Shown here: positions 34,354 through 43,693 of the stretch, in pieces | Layout of the letters: each line of letters opens with the position of its first letter | Position numbering within the stretch: position 1 is the first letter of the stretch | NCBI GenBank assembly: GCA_016844945.1 | Contig: JAERTJ010000142.1 | Span: 1-64,000, forward strand | Length of the DNA: 64,000 bases | Source: Fidelibacterota bacterium | Lineage (GTDB): Bacteria > Fidelibacterota > UBA8477 > JABMPR01 | Reading direction: 5' to 3' | The notes under the pieces: generated by a model | The model's database searches: none | What the model saw: only the letters and a program-made list of their open reading frames with translations | What the model was told of the DNA's origin: nothing | Program-made: the position numbers and the translations under genes

Positions 34354-35973
34354 CTATTCTTCAAAATAAACATCGGTATATTTATTGGCAAAGTACATCT
34401 GATGTACCTGGAAATCTTTGAGAGTTGGCTGGAAAACTGTATAGGAGGTTGGATACCACATAAATGAGTAAGGAGATTCTTCAATAAGAGTGCTGTCTAT
34501 TTTCATTGAAAGCTCTTCTCTTTCCGCTTCATCCAGACTTTGCTGTAAGGCTTCGATCTGTGCATCAACGTCGGGATTATTATAGCGATTTCTTCTTGCT
34601 GCGTTCTTTGAATGAAACAGGGGCGCTAAAAAGTTTTCAGCGTCAGCATAATCCGCCCACCAATTGCCCCAATAGGAATCAGTCTCTCCCTGTCGCATTG
34701 CATCGCGCATCATATTCCAATCGTTACGTACTAGATTAACTTTAAATCCGGCTTCAGATAAATAATGTTGTATGGCTTCAATGGTTTGTGAAACAGCTGA
34801 TGCTGGATCCACCCAAAGATCAAACTCACACACGTCTGGATATCCTGCATCCCGAAGTAATAGTTTTGCCTTTTGAGGGTCAAATGGGATACGTGTTCTT
34901 GTGCTATCATAGCCAGCTAGCCCTGGAGGAATGGGGCCGTGAGCCAATGTTGCACTATTGTGCAGTATACGGTGTATGATCTTTTCCCTGTCTATCGCCA
35001 GAGTCACTGCCTGACGCACTCGTTTATCGTTGAAAGGGGGTCTATCTACGTTCATTGCGAGGTAATAGATACCCAATTCATCCATTTTTTGAATATAGGG
35101 TTCCCATGTCGTACTTCTGGTCCAGTATTTAAACTCTGAGTTCGGTACAGTCATTACATCAAGATTGCCTGCTTCAAACTCGATTGCCTGGGTCAGTATT
35201 TCTGGTATGTTGTTTAATATGATGCCATCGAGTTTTGCAGGACCATCAAAGTAATCCTGATTCTTTTTAAAACTTACTTTCCGATCTGCCTGCCACTCTG
35301 TGAATATCCAGGGGCCCGTACCCATGGGGTTATCTCTCAGGTCGGCCTGGACTGGATCACTCTCACTGTACTTGACAATGGCAGTACCGGGTACCGCGAG
35401 GAACCCTATGAACGGTGCAAAGGGGCTTTTAAGGGTCAGCTCTAATTCAAAGGTATCTAATACACTTATACCGACTATAGTATCTGCTTTACCCTGCATA
35501 TAATTGTCAGAGCCAAGAATTGGATCCAACAGCCAGGTCATGGAGCTCCGAGTAACCGGATTCAATGCTCGTTGAAAAGAGTACTTTACATCTCTGGCTG
35601 TGAGTATAGTTCCATCCCAAAACCGGACATCATCTCTTAAATGAAAGCTATAGACCAGCCCATCATCAGAAATATTCCATGAAGAGGCAATTCCTGGATG
35701 TAGGTCATTCCCAACACCGAACTGAACCAGATTATCATACATGAGGGCTGTAATGATACCCGTCGTAATATCGTTTGACATTGCTGGATCCATGGACTTT
35801 GGCTCAGTAAGAATAATTAAGTTTAAATAGTTTTTATTGGGATCTTCTGGACAGCAGGAATTAATACTTAATAAAACTACTAAAAATATACCTAATACTG
35901 ATGTTTTATTTATAAGACGTCCAGGTAGCATCATGTTTTGATTTTGACTGTTTATTTTAAAATTTCCACCCAT
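34354..35973 (-). CDS. ABC transporter substrate-binding protein, family 5 (oligopeptide type) lipoprotein
   Basis: A solute-binding lipoprotein of 539 residues. A signal helix (about 22-40) ends in SINSCCPED, a plausible lipobox. The SBP_bac_5 core shows EPKSMDPAMSND, SFHLRDDVRFWDGTILTARDVKYSFQRALNP and DKRVRQAVTLAIDREKI. It normally feeds oligopeptide or nickel ABC permeases, but no permease or ATPase gene is adjacent. The start follows AGGATGG by four bases. It is divergent from the TetR gene, so its promoter shares a 147-bp gap with the TetR operator. Confidence 0.9.
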   Translation of the reverse strand: MGGNFKINSQNQNMMLPGRLINKTSVLGIFLVVLLSINSCCPEDPNKNYLNLIILTEPKSMDPAMSNDITTGIITALMYDNLVQFGVGNDLHPGIASSWNISDDGLVYSFHLRDDVRFWDGTILTARDVKYSFQRALNPVTRSSMTWLLDPILGSDNYMQGKADTIVGISVLDTFELELTLKSPFAPFIGFLAVPGTAIVKYSESDPVQADLRDNPMGTGPWIFTEWQADRKVSFKKNQDYFDGPAKLDGIILNNIPEILTQAIEFEAGNLDVMTVPNSEFKYWTRSTTWEPYIQKMDELGIYYLAMNVDRPPFNDKRVRQAVTLAIDREKIIHRILHNSATLAHGPIPPGLAGYDSTRTRIPFDPQKAKLLLRDAGYPDVCEFDLWVDPASAVSQTIEAIQHYLSEAGFKVNLVRNDWNMMRDAMRQGETDSYWGNWWADYADAENFLAPLFHSKNAARRNRYNNPDVDAQIEALQQSLDEAEREELSMKIDSTLIEESPYSFMWYPTSYTVFQPTLKDFQVHQMYFANKYTDVYFEE

Positions 35974-36057
35974 AGTTCCATCCTGTGAATTTACGATGAT
36001 TCAAGATAGAATGAATACGCATGAGAAAAAAAAGAATGTTTGAGGAGAAAAAAATAC

Positions 36058-36086
36058 TTGTCCGACCGACTGTTCGGTCATATTTT
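36058..36086 (+). promoter_or_regulatory. Promoter with TetR-type operator in the spacer
   Basis: TTGTCC (36058-36063) and TATTTT (36081-36086) are 17 bp apart, as in a sigma-70-type promoter. The spacer holds the perfect palindrome GACCGA (36064-36069), CTGT, TCGGTC (36074-36079). A TetR-family gene starts 35 bp downstream. A bound dimer would block polymerase, so this is a likely autoregulated promoter for the efflux operon. Confidence 0.75.
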
Positions 36087-36120
36087 CACGGCATACCAAT
36101 TAAGGAGGTACAATAACATC

Positions 36121-36726
36121 ATGACTCCCCTGCAAAAAGACCCCGCAAAAGCAGAAGCCATTATACGTTCTGCTATTCACATTTTTGCCCGAGATGGACT
36201 AGAGAAAGGCAAAATAGCTGATATCGCCAAGGAAGCCGGTATCGGTAAAGGTACTGTTTATGAGTACTATAACAGCAAGGATGAAATATTCCATGCCATT
36301 GTAGACACCATTATGGGTGACATGGTAGATGCCAGCGAAAAACTCTACTCCATGGACCTCAGCCCCTACGATAAACTACGCACCTTTATGCGAATGAACA
36401 CCGAGATCATCTTCGAAATGGAAGATGCCATGCTCATCATGACTGAAGTCTGGGCTCAAGGCGCCCGAGCTATTCGTCGGGGAGAACATGAGACTACTGA
36501 TCTATTTAGCGGCTACGGAAAAATGAAACAGCTCATTGTTAATATTCTTAAAGCCGGTGTGATGGCTCATGAGTTTCGCGAAATGAATTATGATGGTGTT
36601 GCTACACTGGCTCTTGCCTTTATTGATGGATTTGTCTGGCAGTATATGTTAAGCAATGATCGAGCAGCTTTTGACCAAGCGCTCATGGAAGGTTTACAGA
36701 GTTTTATGAAAGGACTTGAGGTGTGA
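36121..36726 (+). CDS. TetR/AcrR-family transcriptional regulator
   Basis: A one-component repressor of 201 residues. The HTH is KAEAIIRSAIHIFARDGLEKGKIADIAKEAGIGKGTVYEYYNSKDEIF. The rest is an all-helical ligand domain. I chose the ATG at 36121 (AAGGAGG 14-20 bases upstream). An earlier TTG adds sequence from the promoter. Its stop overlaps the next gene's GTG, so it heads the efflux operon and is expected to control it through the palindrome at 36064-36079. Confidence 0.92.
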   Translation: MTPLQKDPAKAEAIIRSAIHIFARDGLEKGKIADIAKEAGIGKGTVYEYYNSKDEIFHAIVDTIMGDMVDASEKLYSMDLSPYDKLRTFMRMNTEIIFEMEDAMLIMTEVWAQGARAIRRGEHETTDLFSGYGKMKQLIVNILKAGVMAHEFREMNYDGVATLALAFIDGFVWQYMLSNDRAAFDQALMEGLQSFMKGLEV

Positions 36727-37472
36727 AAAAGTCAATCTTATTAGTCATAGTTCTTGCTGTTCCCTTTGTGTCAGGGCAGGATCAAAGGGCGGTGGAAATC
36801 GTCCGCAGAGTTACCGAGCTCATGTCTCAGCCAAACGTTAAATCCCTGGGAACTCAAACCATTACCACCAGCTCTGGAAAGCAACGAACCTTTGAGTTTG
36901 AAGCATGGACCGGCAACAGAGGCGAAAAATCACTCACTCGCTACACCAAGCCTGCTGCCATTCGTGGCCAGGCCTTTCTTACACTGAATAATGCAGATGA
37001 TATCTGGACCTATTTTCCTAGAACAAAACGGGTTCGAAAACTGGCTTCCCATGCAAAAAAACAAAAAGTACAGGGCTCTGACTTCACCTACGAGGATATG
37101 GGCGGTGGTGATGTCTTTATGGTCAAATTCGTACCACGTTATTTGGGTGAAGAACTAAAGAATGGAGACGTCTGTCACAAAGTAGAGCTCATTGGGATTC
37201 AACCTGAGGACCCACCCTATCCAAAAATTATCCTGTGGGCCAGAACCTCCGACTTTGTCCCTGTTTTTCTTGATTATTATGATGAAACAGATTTCAATAT
37301 TAAGTCACTCTCCATGACGGATATTCAAGACATCGAAGGCATCCCAACTGCCATGAAGATGGTCATGACTGACCACAAAGAGAAATCCAGTACCTCTATG
37401 GTAAATCTTGAAGTGACATATCAATGGACCCCCCCTAAAAACTTCTTTAGTGAGAGGAATTTGAAAAAATGA
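36723..37472 (+). CDS. LolA-like outer-membrane lipoprotein-sorting protein
   Basis: A periplasmic protein of 249 residues with a signal peptide (about 1-19, cut after VSG). The LolA/LolB-like half-barrel shows SGKQRTFEFEAWTGNRGEKSLTRY, DDIWTYFPRTKRVRKLA, GSDFTYEDMGGGDV and DYYDETDFNIKSLSMTDI. This family is often encoded with MMPL/RND transporters and is thought to shuttle lipids or lipoproteins. It overlaps the TetR gene by 4 bp and the barrel gene by 4 bp. Confidence 0.9.
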   Translation: MKKSILLVIVLAVPFVSGQDQRAVEIVRRVTELMSQPNVKSLGTQTITTSSGKQRTFEFEAWTGNRGEKSLTRYTKPAAIRGQAFLTLNNADDIWTYFPRTKRVRKLASHAKKQKVQGSDFTYEDMGGGDVFMVKFVPRYLGEELKNGDVCHKVELIGIQPEDPPYPKIILWARTSDFVPVFLDYYDETDFNIKSLSMTDIQDIEGIPTAMKMVMTDHKEKSSTSMVNLEVTYQWTPPKNFFSERNLKK

Positions 37473-38638
37473 AACGACTGGTACTGCTGCTTGTAGTGCC
37501 CTTCGTTGTATGGGCACAGCCCGAATTTTTCGGCTATTTTGAATCTGAATTGGATATCATGCAGCAGGGGAGCCAACGCTATTCTTTCGGTTACAACAAA
37601 TTACGCCTGGATATAGAATCTCGACCCAGTGACAATATCCTTATCGGCGCTAATTTTATCGCACAAAAATATTGGGGCAAAACCAACTGGAACGTTTACG
37701 ACTTTATTCCCGGCTATGCTGATACCGAGCTAGAGGACTATTATGCGTTACCAGACACTTTATTCCTTGACAACGTCTATATGAAAATAGCTTTCCCATG
37801 GCTGGATCTCACCCTGGGAAGGCAGCAAATTTCACCCGGCGTAGGGTATGCCTGGAACCCCACGGATATTTTTAACAAAAAGTCACTTATGGACCCCAGT
37901 TATGAACAGACCGGTGTCGAGGTTATCCGGCTGGACATCCCAATTTCAAATCGTACAACATTTGGAGTTATTGTTCAGCCTTCACAAACACTCAAGACGA
38001 GCACCCAGCAATACACCTTATCCTCTGGTGTGGGGAGTTTTGATTTTTCCCTTACCTCATCCTATCAAAAGCAACAAGACCTTAATTCAACAATTCTCGG
38101 ACATGATTATATTTATGAACGCCAGCTTCACGGGGGTAGTATTATTGGTGAATTTCTTGGATGGGGTGTCTGGACGGAGTTTGCCCAAAATGTCATAAAT
38201 GAGCAACCGCCGATATTTAGTTCATCTCTCATAGCACCAGATATGGACTTCACAGAATATGTCATCGGTGTCGATCATACCTTTGACAATTCGATCTATT
38301 TGCTCGGTGAATATCTTCATAATGGCTTTGGCATTGCGAAGAAGGAAGACCTGACCCTATATGAATATTTTCCTTCCTTACTGGGTGAAACCCACAGCCT
38401 CATGCAAGATTATGGGTTTGTCTATATCATGCATCCCACATTTGACTACATCACCTTGAGCAGCCTGGTTATTGCGAGCTTTAATGACAAGAGTGGAACT
38501 GTTGCTCCCCAATTGGACTGGAATGCCTTCGAAGACACCAACATTTCGCTTCAATCAAGTTTTTCCTGGGGAGAGGATGATACAGAATTTGGACTGCAGG
38601 ACTGGGGCATACGCCTCCGTATCCGAGGAAACTTTTAA
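37469..38638 (+). CDS. Outer-membrane beta-barrel protein (porin-like)
   Basis: A 389-residue secreted protein: signal peptide (about 1-17), then alternating strands with aromatic ends. RQQISPGVGYAWNPTDIFNKKS and the final strand RLRIRGNF fit barrels of the DUF1302 or porin-like kind. Precise family membership is uncertain. Its place between a LolA-like gene and an MMPL pump suggests the outer-membrane partner of an export system. It overlaps the previous gene and is 24 bp from the pump gene. Confidence 0.75.
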   Translation: MKRLVLLLVVPFVVWAQPEFFGYFESELDIMQQGSQRYSFGYNKLRLDIESRPSDNILIGANFIAQKYWGKTNWNVYDFIPGYADTELEDYYALPDTLFLDNVYMKIAFPWLDLTLGRQQISPGVGYAWNPTDIFNKKSLMDPSYEQTGVEVIRLDIPISNRTTFGVIVQPSQTLKTSTQQYTLSSGVGSFDFSLTSSYQKQQDLNSTILGHDYIYERQLHGGSIIGEFLGWGVWTEFAQNVINEQPPIFSSSLIAPDMDFTEYVIGVDHTFDNSIYLLGEYLHNGFGIAKKEDLTLYEYFPSLLGETHSLMQDYGFVYIMHPTFDYITLSSLVIASFNDKSGTVAPQLDWNAFEDTNISLQSSFSWGEDDTEFGLQDWGIRLRIRGNF

Positions 38639-38662
38639 ACTTATTTCGAGAAAGAAGCTGTT

Positions 38663-41395
38663 ATGAGAGAGAACTTAATCAAAAAACTGGCTGACCTGGC
38701 TGTCAACAAGACCCGATTTATGCTAATCGTTATTGCAATCATTAGTCTGGTCACAGCAGGATTGACAAGCAGAATGTCCATGACTCCCAAGTGGTCAGAC
38801 ATGCTTCCCAAGGGTGACAAACGTACCATTGAATTTGATCGCATTCTGGAAGAATTTCAGTCCGCTTCAAGCATTATCGTAGTTGCCCAGGGAGAGGAAT
38901 CGGACATTAAAGCTTTCGCTGATGACCTGGCTCCCCGCGTCCTTGAGCCTTTGACCATTCCAGGAAAAGATAATGAACCCATGGTCTATGTCCGCCGGGC
39001 TGACTACAAAACTGAGATAGGTTTCATGAAGGAGCATGGCTTCATGCTCATCAAAGAAGATGAACTTAAGAACATGAAGGATGTGTTTCAGAGCCCTGGA
39101 TTGACAGACTTGCTCACAAACATGAATAACTCCTTTGAGAAAGAGTATATCCAGCCCGAAGAATCCATCTCATCTCGTGAAGAAGAAGATGGTGCTCTCA
39201 TTTTCCTGAATGGTATCAACAGTTGGCTAATGGAAATGGAAGAAACTCTGATCACTGGAGAGGTCACAGAAGAAAACGCACACAGCGCGGTGGATAAGCT
39301 CCTCCTGGGTGAACCTTACTTCCTTTCCTACGACCGGAAAGCCCTCATCATGAACCTGGCTCCAACATTTAGCATGATGGATGCATTTCTCATGGTAGAT
39401 GGTACTGATGCCGTCCAGGGTGTGTTGAATGAAGTCCTCAAGGATCACCCCAATGTTCAGGCTGGTCTGTCAGGGGCTATCCCACTTGGACGTGATGAAA
39501 TGGTGTACAGTGCACAGGGCCTAGAGATTTCCATGCTCTTGTCAATGATCGCTATTGGTGGTCTACTCTTTCTGGCATTCAGAATTGCTTCAGCACCAGT
39601 CATGGCTCTTTTTAACCTTATTATTGGCATTGTCTGGGCTGCAGGAATAGTAGCCATTGTGGTCCCTGTCCTGAATGTGATGACCGCAATGTTCATGATC
39701 ATCCTGATTGGACTCGGTATCGATTACTCCATTCATATTATTTCCACCTTTTCTGAAATGCGTGCCAGGGGTCTTTCCCTTGAGGAGTCCACCCGGATAG
39801 GCCTTGAAAAGAGTGGCGGGGGGGTTTCCACCGGCGCTTTAACTACAGCTGTCGCCTTTCTGGCTTTGATGGTGGGTGAATCCCGAGCCATGAGCGAACT
39901 GGGTCTGGTTACCGCTATTGGTTTAATTGTCATCATGATCAACAGTTTTGTCTTGTTACCCACACTTCTGGTGGTACGTGAGAGGCGTTTGAAAAAAAGA
40001 AGGCTCAAAAAGGGTTTACCAACAAAGGTACCTGCAAGAGATTTAACCCTGGCTCCTCTCGGTTCTCTGGGAACTTTTGTACAAGGAAGACCCTGGCTTA
40101 GCCTAACTGGTGTCACCATCGTCACAGTGCTTATGTATTTCTCAGCACAAAGAATCACCTTTAACCACAATATGATGGATATGGAGGCGGAGGGTTTACC
40201 AAGCATCATGCTCCAGGATACGGTTCAGGAAAAATTCGACCTGAGCATGGACTTCGCGTACCTCATTGCAGAAAGCGTTGATGAATCTCGAGCACTAAAA
40301 GATAAGACTAAAAAGTTACCCTCTGTCGCTTCCGTGGACGATATCTCAACCTATCTACCATCCCTCGAACAACAGGAAAAGCGGCTACCTCATATCACCG
40401 AAATTCGAGAGCTGATGGCCTCAGCGGAGGTCACACCTCTTCATGCTGATGATTTGGATGTCATTCGCGAAGAAGTGGAACGTCTTGAAATGAATATCAT
40501 GGAGCTCCAGACCATGGCTTTTATTGGGGGACAGGACAAAGTCTCCAACCGCTGTGATGAGATCGTGGGCGGGATGGAAGAAACACCCACCAACACCATT
40601 TTTCTGCGTTTATATGACCTGTTTGACCAGCAAGCGGATCAGGCATTGGTGGTCATGAACGCCTTTCAGGATGGCTATTCAGAATACTTTCGTAACAGCG
40701 TTCTACATATGGCTGGAACCGAACCTATCACCCTGGATAACCTGCCTGAATCTGTGTTAGAACGTTATGCCAACAACGACAGAACATTGTTCCTGAGTAC
40801 AGTTCTACCCTCTGGAAATATCTGGCAGGATAGAGAGTTTATGGAGCAATTTGCTTCAGAGATTGGCGCGGTTAGTGAGCGCTCTACAGGAATGCCTGTG
40901 ATCATGGATGCCCTCTTTAATATCATTGGTCGCGATGGACGTAATGCAGCCCTATTGACCATTCTGTTTGTCTATATCATCCTGCTCATTGATTTCCGAA
41001 GTTTCAAATATGCACTCGTTGCCATGCTACCCCTGGCTGTCGGTGCCGTATGGATGATTGGTCTCATGCAGATTTTCGGGCTTCAGCTTGACCTGATGAA
41101 TGTCATGGCGTTGCCCCTTATCCTGGGTATCGGAATAGATGATGGTGTCCACGTTGTGCACCGCTGGCGCTTGGAAGGTCCACGTTCTGCCCAAATAGTA
41201 CTGTCTAGTACAGGCAAAGCAGTGCTCTTGACGTCATTGACGACCATGTTAGCCTTTGGATCAATGATGTTCTCACCCTTTCGTGGATATGCCAGTCTGT
41301 CCTATGCTCTGATCTTTGGAGTGGGTGCCTGTTTTCTGACCACTGTGATTGTCCTACCAGCCTTTATGGGGATATTTCATAAAAAGAAGAGTTAA
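38663..41395 (+). CDS. MMPL/RND-family transporter (HAE3-like)
   Basis: A 910-residue pump with two MMPL halves. The first membrane helix is at about 16-34. A periplasmic domain runs to about 270, five or six helices run to about 440, a second periplasmic domain covers about 480-720, and a second helix bundle runs to 905. Asp-rich membrane motifs LIGLGIDYSIHIISTFSEM and LGIGIDDGVHVVHRW are characteristic of proton-coupled MMPL/HAE3 pumps. Relatives move lipids or hopanoids to the outer membrane. With TetR, LolA-like and barrel genes upstream it completes a four-gene system. Confidence 0.93.
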   Translation: MRENLIKKLADLAVNKTRFMLIVIAIISLVTAGLTSRMSMTPKWSDMLPKGDKRTIEFDRILEEFQSASSIIVVAQGEESDIKAFADDLAPRVLEPLTIPGKDNEPMVYVRRADYKTEIGFMKEHGFMLIKEDELKNMKDVFQSPGLTDLLTNMNNSFEKEYIQPEESISSREEEDGALIFLNGINSWLMEMEETLITGEVTEENAHSAVDKLLLGEPYFLSYDRKALIMNLAPTFSMMDAFLMVDGTDAVQGVLNEVLKDHPNVQAGLSGAIPLGRDEMVYSAQGLEISMLLSMIAIGGLLFLAFRIASAPVMALFNLIIGIVWAAGIVAIVVPVLNVMTAMFMIILIGLGIDYSIHIISTFSEMRARGLSLEESTRIGLEKSGGGVSTGALTTAVAFLALMVGESRAMSELGLVTAIGLIVIMINSFVLLPTLLVVRERRLKKRRLKKGLPTKVPARDLTLAPLGSLGTFVQGRPWLSLTGVTIVTVLMYFSAQRITFNHNMMDMEAEGLPSIMLQDTVQEKFDLSMDFAYLIAESVDESRALKDKTKKLPSVASVDDISTYLPSLEQQEKRLPHITEIRELMASAEVTPLHADDLDVIREEVERLEMNIMELQTMAFIGGQDKVSNRCDEIVGGMEETPTNTIFLRLYDLFDQQADQALVVMNAFQDGYSEYFRNSVLHMAGTEPITLDNLPESVLERYANNDRTLFLSTVLPSGNIWQDREFMEQFASEIGAVSERSTGMPVIMDALFNIIGRDGRNAALLTILFVYIILLIDFRSFKYALVAMLPLAVGAVWMIGLMQIFGLQLDLMNVMALPLILGIGIDDGVHVVHRWRLEGPRSAQIVLSSTGKAVLLTSLTTMLAFGSMMFSPFRGYASLSYALIFGVGACFLTTVIVLPAFMGIFHKKKS

Positions 41396-41399
41396 CCCA

Positions 41400-41565
41400 T
41401 ATCGTTTTTGCGCCTGTCAGGTCGAAGCTACTAGAGCGTAGACTGGAGGCGTATACGACGAAACAATTTCCTAAATCCATTGATGAGCTTGGGGGATTGT
41501 TTCGTCACCTACCTTGGCAGGATCCTCGCAAAGACGGTATTACGGAAAAAGGAAGTTGTGCAAAA
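41400..41565. repeat. Dispersed palindromic repeat region
   Basis: The arms ACGAAACAAT (41458-41467) and ATTGTTTCGT (41496-41505) pair perfectly. GTCGAAGCTACTAGAGCG and CAGGATCCTCGCAAAGACGG, of the kind dispersed in many genomes of this group, flank them. No gene. A TTG-initiated frame crossing it is spurious. Confidence 0.6.
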
Positions 41566-42330
41566 ATGATCCTTACCATAACAATGCTATGCCTGCTGGG
41601 AGCACTCACTCTTCAAGGACAGGAAGATATTGAACAGTACCTGCTCACCGACTCCTTACAGATCGAAGCCTTAATCGGCAATGATAGAAAAGAGGAAAAA
41701 CCTCGTGTGGAAATATTTACCAGCCTGGGTTTGACAGTCCTGAATATTACCAGCCATTCCGATTTGAATCAATCATTGTTGACACAGGGCTATGGCGAAA
41801 CACCCAAAACCAACCTGGGGTGGACTTATGATACACGTATTGATATAAAGGATCATCTGACCCTGGGTATGTCCTTTTTGAGCAATGTGATGATGAGTCA
41901 ATTCCAGGCTGGGTCCGATTTCTCCAGCAGATACTCTTTCTTTACTTTCCTCCTTGATGTTGGTTACCGCCAACACTTTGAGGGTCTTCACATCATGCCG
42001 GGGATAGGTGTAGGGTTTAGCCAGAGCATTCTTTCCTTGAAGCCCAACGATAGGGAAAGCCTTACCTGGACAGAACTTTTTGACAACAATGACCTGGTCT
42101 CATCTGTCAACCAGTTAAATGTTGTATTATCCCCAAATTTTTCCCTTGGTAAGTATTTCGACAGGGGAGAAGGAGGAACCCGTCTGCTTAACATAAAGTT
42201 TGGTTTGTTGTTTCATCCTTTCTCACTGGGAGATCATGGCATGAGTGGTGGGGATTTCTCATTTATGAAGGTGAGCCATGCGCCCTCCCTTAAAAACTCT
42301 GGTTTCTATATTGCTTTGACCTGGGGTTAA
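41566..42330 (+). CDS. Predicted outer-membrane or periplasmic barrel-like protein
   Basis: A 254-residue secreted protein of unknown family. The signal peptide (about 1-19) starts at ATG 41566, which has GGAAG about 10 bases upstream. An earlier TTG lies in a repeat. The mature part has strand-like alternation (LGWTYDTRIDIKDHLTLGMSFLSN, YSFFTFLLDVGYRQHF, GTRLLNIKFGLLFHPF) and an aromatic C terminus FYIALTWG, compatible with an eight-stranded barrel. It follows the pump by 170 bp of repeats, so transcription with it is doubtful. Confidence 0.6.
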   Translation: MILTITMLCLLGALTLQGQEDIEQYLLTDSLQIEALIGNDRKEEKPRVEIFTSLGLTVLNITSHSDLNQSLLTQGYGETPKTNLGWTYDTRIDIKDHLTLGMSFLSNVMMSQFQAGSDFSSRYSFFTFLLDVGYRQHFEGLHIMPGIGVGFSQSILSLKPNDRESLTWTELFDNNDLVSSVNQLNVVLSPNFSLGKYFDRGEGGTRLLNIKFGLLFHPFSLGDHGMSGGDFSFMKVSHAPSLKNSGFYIALTWG

Positions 42331-42373
42331 CTCGTTACAATCCCAGAAAACCTGAACACCACTAAGGATTCAA

Positions 42374-43201
42374 ATGAACACGCAAACATGTATTATTACG
42401 GGTGGAAATGCTGGAATAGGAAAAGCGACTGCCATTCATCTGGCAAAAAACGATTTTGAGGTAATAATCCTCGCAAGAGATTCTCAGAAATCAATTGATG
42501 CAAAAGCAGAAATAGAAGAGCAGTCAGGAGGGAAGAAGATTCGCCTTATTACTGTCGACCTGGCCGAGAAATCGTCCATCCTGAATGCCTGTGAGATCAT
42601 CAATTCTGACTATAGTTCTATCGATTATTTAATAAACAATGCTGGTATCATGAAGCGAACATTGTCGACGAATACGGAGGGGCTCGAGCTAACTTTTGCC
42701 GTTAACTTTCTGGCGCCTTTTCTGCTTTCGCGATTGTTAAAGGAAAAGCTTCAGAGCTCTAATAATGGACGCATAACCAACGTGAGTTCAGCCCTGTATA
42801 AAAAGGGTAAACTGCCATCCAGCGTTCCGCCTGACCCCAAAAAATTCAATGGGAGCGAGGCATACGCGGACTCAAAGCTACTTGTTCTCCTGGATGGTAT
42901 GTTTTTATCCAATGCATATAGCGAGTCTAACATTCAAGTCAACACCATGCATCCCGGTGTGGTAGGTACTGAAGTCTTTCGTGAATACCCCAAATGGGTT
43001 GGCTCAATTTTAAATCTCCTGATTATGAAACCAGAAAAGGCTGCTGAAGCAGTAGCACATATCTCTACCTCACACTCCTTTGATTCAACCAGTGGTAAGT
43101 ATTTCAATTTTAGACAGACCGAATCCATCAAAAATCTTGATCAACTACTTCAACAATATGCCAGTATTGAATCAAGTACACGAGAATTATTAGGGATATA
43201 G
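42374..43201 (+). CDS. Short-chain dehydrogenase/reductase (RDH-like)
   Basis: An SDR of 275 residues. It has ITGGNAGIGKATAIHLAKNDFEVI, then NNAGIMKR, a Ser strand NVSSALYKK and YADSKLL (YxxxK). The end HPGVVGTEVF matches retinol-dehydrogenase-like SDRs. The substrate is unknown. It comes 15 bp before a VOC-protein gene and is probably co-transcribed with it. Confidence 0.9.
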   Translation: MNTQTCIITGGNAGIGKATAIHLAKNDFEVIILARDSQKSIDAKAEIEEQSGGKKIRLITVDLAEKSSILNACEIINSDYSSIDYLINNAGIMKRTLSTNTEGLELTFAVNFLAPFLLSRLLKEKLQSSNNGRITNVSSALYKKGKLPSSVPPDPKKFNGSEAYADSKLLVLLDGMFLSNAYSESNIQVNTMHPGVVGTEVFREYPKWVGSILNLLIMKPEKAAEAVAHISTSHSFDSTSGKYFNFRQTESIKNLDQLLQQYASIESSTRELLGI

Positions 43202-43216
43202 ACAGAGGAGGTGAAC

Positions 43217-43648
43217 ATGGAGCCAATTATTGACCATATTCAAATCACAGTTAAAAATATCGATCTCGCTACTCCCTTTTATGACAAAATGCTTGGCCTG
43301 CTTGGCTTCGATATTGATCGCAAGGTAAGCGCCTACCTCGAGGAGCACGACTTTAGAGTCGTTGAATATCCCCACCCCAATCTGGCATTTGCCATTACCT
43401 CACCCCGGACAGCATTTTTAAACGATGAGATTCACCGAAGAAAACCGGGGTCATTACATCATCTTGCTTTTAAAGCAGAGTCAAAAAATGAAGTTGATCG
43501 ACTATATCCTGAGCTAATAGCTATTGGTGCTGAGATTGTTGGTGGACCCAAACTCTGGCCCCAACACGGTCCTGACTATTATGCTGTCTTTTTTAAAGAC
43601 CTGGAAGGCATCAAATATGAAGTCGTATATTGTCCTCATTCACACTAA
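43217..43648 (+). CDS. VOC-superfamily (glyoxalase-like) protein
   Basis: A 143-residue protein with two beta-alpha-beta-beta-beta modules: DHIQITVKNIDLATPFYDKMLGLLGF and LHHLAFKAESKNEVDRLY. Metal-type residues H6, H78 (in SLHHLAF) and E135 in GIKYEVVY-like positions are present. I chose ATG 43217 over GTG 43211, because AGAGGAGG lies 5-12 bases before the ATG. Function beyond the fold is unknown. Confidence 0.85.
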   Translation: MEPIIDHIQITVKNIDLATPFYDKMLGLLGFDIDRKVSAYLEEHDFRVVEYPHPNLAFAITSPRTAFLNDEIHRRKPGSLHHLAFKAESKNEVDRLYPELIAIGAEIVGGPKLWPQHGPDYYAVFFKDLEGIKYEVVYCPHSH

Positions 43649-43693
43649 TGTGACTCTTAATTCTGAGAGCTTTATTGAAACACAAGCTTGAAC

